From NCBI GenBank assembly GCA_031272575.1, contig JAISTO010000085.1:1-5150 (forward strand): a DNA stretch of 5,150 bases, in the 5' to 3' direction. Origin of the DNA: Treponema sp. (lineage in GTDB: Bacteria; Spirochaetota; Spirochaetia; Treponematales; Breznakiellaceae). This document shows positions 4,448 through 5,150 of this stretch, piece after piece. Position 1 is the stretch's first letter. Every line of letters begins with the position of its first letter. The notes under the pieces are model-generated. The model had not been told where the DNA came from, made no database searches, and worked only from the letters and a program-made list of their open reading frames with translations. A program made the position numbers and the translations under genes.

Positions 4448-5150
4448 ATGCGTTTAAGAATAAAGCAGGAAAGTAGGGAGTGGGGAGTGGGGGGCGAGAA
4501 GCGCTTGGGAAGCAGGGAGTGGGGAGTAGGGAGTGGGGAATGGGGTGCCCGCAATTTGCGGATCGCGCGTACTACCGGACAGTTTCACGGTAGTACGCGC
4601 AACCCACTTGCAACGCGCACCCTACTCCCTATTCCCTATTCCCTATTCCCTACCCTCTTTTTGCTCGTATTGTTCCTTGCAGCCTTTTCATGCTGCGCCA
4701 AAGAGCAAGCGCGGACCGCGCCCCGGCGTGAGGCGGATGCTCTGCGGGTCATTACGACCGCGCCGGCGCTTACCGAGATTGTCGCGGATCTGGGGGCCGC
4801 GGATCTGCTCGTCGCCTGTGACCGCTACTCCGCGCAGGCGGCGGGGGTGCCGGAGGGGCTGCCGCTCGTGGACTTTTTTTCGCCTGATGTGGAGGCGCTC
4901 CTCACACTCGACGCGGACCTCGTCTTTGCCGCGGAGATCAACCGCGTGGAGGACGGCGCCAATCCCTTCAGCCTGCTGGAAGGCGCGGGCGCGCGGGTTA
5001 TCTTCCTGCCGACCTGCGCGAATCTGGACGGCATCTATGCTGACATCCTGACCATTGCGGCGGCGCTGCGCCGCCCTGAGCAGGGGGAGGCCCTTGTGCG
5101 TACCATGCGGGACGAGATCGCCGCGCTCACGGGGGGGGGAGGGGGGGGGG
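4448..5150 (+). CDS. btuF: BtuF-like periplasmic substrate-binding lipoprotein of an ABC transporter (partial, with an insertion in the signal peptide)
   Basis: The frame is open from ATG 4448 to the window end (234 codons, 3' end missing). AAGGAG (4433-4438) precedes it by nine bases and the start directly abuts the receptor stop (TGAATG). The first nine residues, MRLRIKQES, are followed by about 60 residues encoded by a palindromic repeat (REWGVGGEKRLG... to ...PYSLFP), and only then by the hydrophobic core TLFLLVLFLAAFSC with the likely lipidated Cys at 82. From about residue 101 the protein matches the PF01497 fold of BtuF/FepB-type binding proteins: RVITTAPALTEIVADLGAAD, LLVACDRYS, LVDFFSPDVEALLTLDADLV and LLEGAGARVIFLP. 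Its expected job is handing a corrinoid (or another chelate) to a BtuCD-type permease, whose genes should lie downstream. Whether the long N-terminal extension still permits export is uncertain. No better start with a ribosome site lies nearer the hydrophobic core; TTG 4661 and 4670 lack one. Confidence 0.85.
   Translation, partial: MRLRIKQESREWGVGGEKRLGSREWGVGSGEWGARNLRIARTTGQFHGSTRNPLATRTLLPIPYSLFPTLFLLVLFLAAFSCCAKEQARTAPRREADALRVITTAPALTEIVADLGAADLLVACDRYSAQAAGVPEGLPLVDFFSPDVEALLTLDADLVFAAEINRVEDGANPFSLLEGAGARVIFLPTCANLDGIYADILTIAAALRRPEQGEALVRTMRDEIAALTGGGGGG
4473..4653. mobile_element. MITE-like palindromic element inserted in the signal-peptide coding region
   Basis: The ends form an inverted repeat, GTAGGGA (4473-4479) and TCCCTAC (4647-4653). 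The left arm is repeated GGGAGTGGGG-like units and the right arm repeated CCCTATT units, so the arms can pair over much of their length. The centre is a perfect 13-bp stem, GCGCGTACTACCG (4565-4577) with CGGTAGTACGCGC (4588-4600), and a 10-base loop. If TA (4474-4475 and 4651-4652) is the target duplication, the added DNA is 4476-4652, 177 bases or 59 codons, and the flanks rejoin in frame. It encodes no transposase. TA duplication is typical of IS630/mariner-type MITEs, but the parent element is not identified. Confidence 0.7.
5131..5150 (+). repeat. Poly-G tract at the window end inside the BtuF-like gene
   Basis: Nine G, one A, then ten G reach the last base. In the current frame this is a run of glycines following DEIAALT, where family members do not normally have poly-Gly. 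It could be a slippage-prone contingency tract or a sequencing or assembly artefact at a contig end; the window cannot decide between them. Confidence 0.6.

Noticed and set aside
4473..4653. The palindrome considered as an intergenic terminator between the receptor and the BtuF-like gene
   Set aside because: It has no terminal T-tract after the central stem, lies after a good ribosome site and ATG, and the reading frame stays open through it; an inserted element explains it better.
4533..5051. 172-codon plus-strand open frame overlapping the BtuF-like gene
   Set aside because: It is out of frame with the recognised binding-protein sequence, very Arg/Ser-rich, and starts within the palindromic element.
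1..5150. tRNA and rRNA genes
   Set aside because: I saw no tRNA cloverleaf signature or rRNA sequence on either strand.

Overview
This window comes from a GC-rich, diderm (outer-membrane) bacterium. It has a TonB-dependent receptor with a cleavable signal peptide, two lipoproteins with recognisable lipoboxes, and strong AAGGAG ribosome sites. The mix of lipobox proteins, a RelE/HigB-like toxin pair and many intergenic palindromic repeats is compatible with a Treponema-like spirochaete. That placement is a low-confidence impression, not something the sequence proves.

Layout. (1) 1-690 is a toxin-antitoxin module. An apparently intact RelE/HigB-like toxin (75-464) overlaps an antitoxin (448-657) whose usual C-terminal helix-turn-helix is missing; in its place is a low-complexity tail that ends inside a copy of a dispersed repeat. 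Another copy of the same repeat opens the window, so the module lies between direct repeats. (2) 690-1040 has no convincing gene. It holds a 164-bp hairpin-type repeat (791-954), then a direct-repeat array (958-1002) abutting a promoter with a perfect TTGACA -35 box. (3) 1045-1261 is a cobalamin riboswitch aptamer, followed by a long leader with weak terminator-like hairpins. (4) Inside this leader, on the opposite strand, is a small UPF0175-like antitoxin gene (1456-1803) with its own promoter. A ribosome site and start codon that closely match those of the first real operon gene occur on the other side of it. (5) 1927-5150 is a tightly packed operon: a 175-residue lipoprotein, a 663-residue BtuB-like TonB-dependent receptor, and the start of a BtuF-like substrate-binding lipoprotein. 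The third gene runs off the window in a poly-G tract.

How the genes fit together. The riboswitch predicts that low cobalamin turns the operon on. The receptor would bring a corrinoid across the outer membrane, and the BtuF-like lipoprotein would pass it to an inner-membrane ABC transporter, presumably encoded beyond the window. The first lipoprotein has no recognised family. By its position it could be an accessory corrinoid-binding lipoprotein, as HmuY is for HmuR or BtuG for BtuB elsewhere.

The most striking observation is in the BtuF-like gene. A palindromic element lies between its start codon and its signal peptide. If the element is removed together with one TA dinucleotide (177 nt, 59 codons), a compact, standard lipoprotein signal peptide is restored exactly in frame. 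A mobile hairpin therefore seems to have inserted into a signal peptide without breaking the reading frame. With the antitoxin tail, this makes two genes in 5 kb rewritten by small palindromic repeats.
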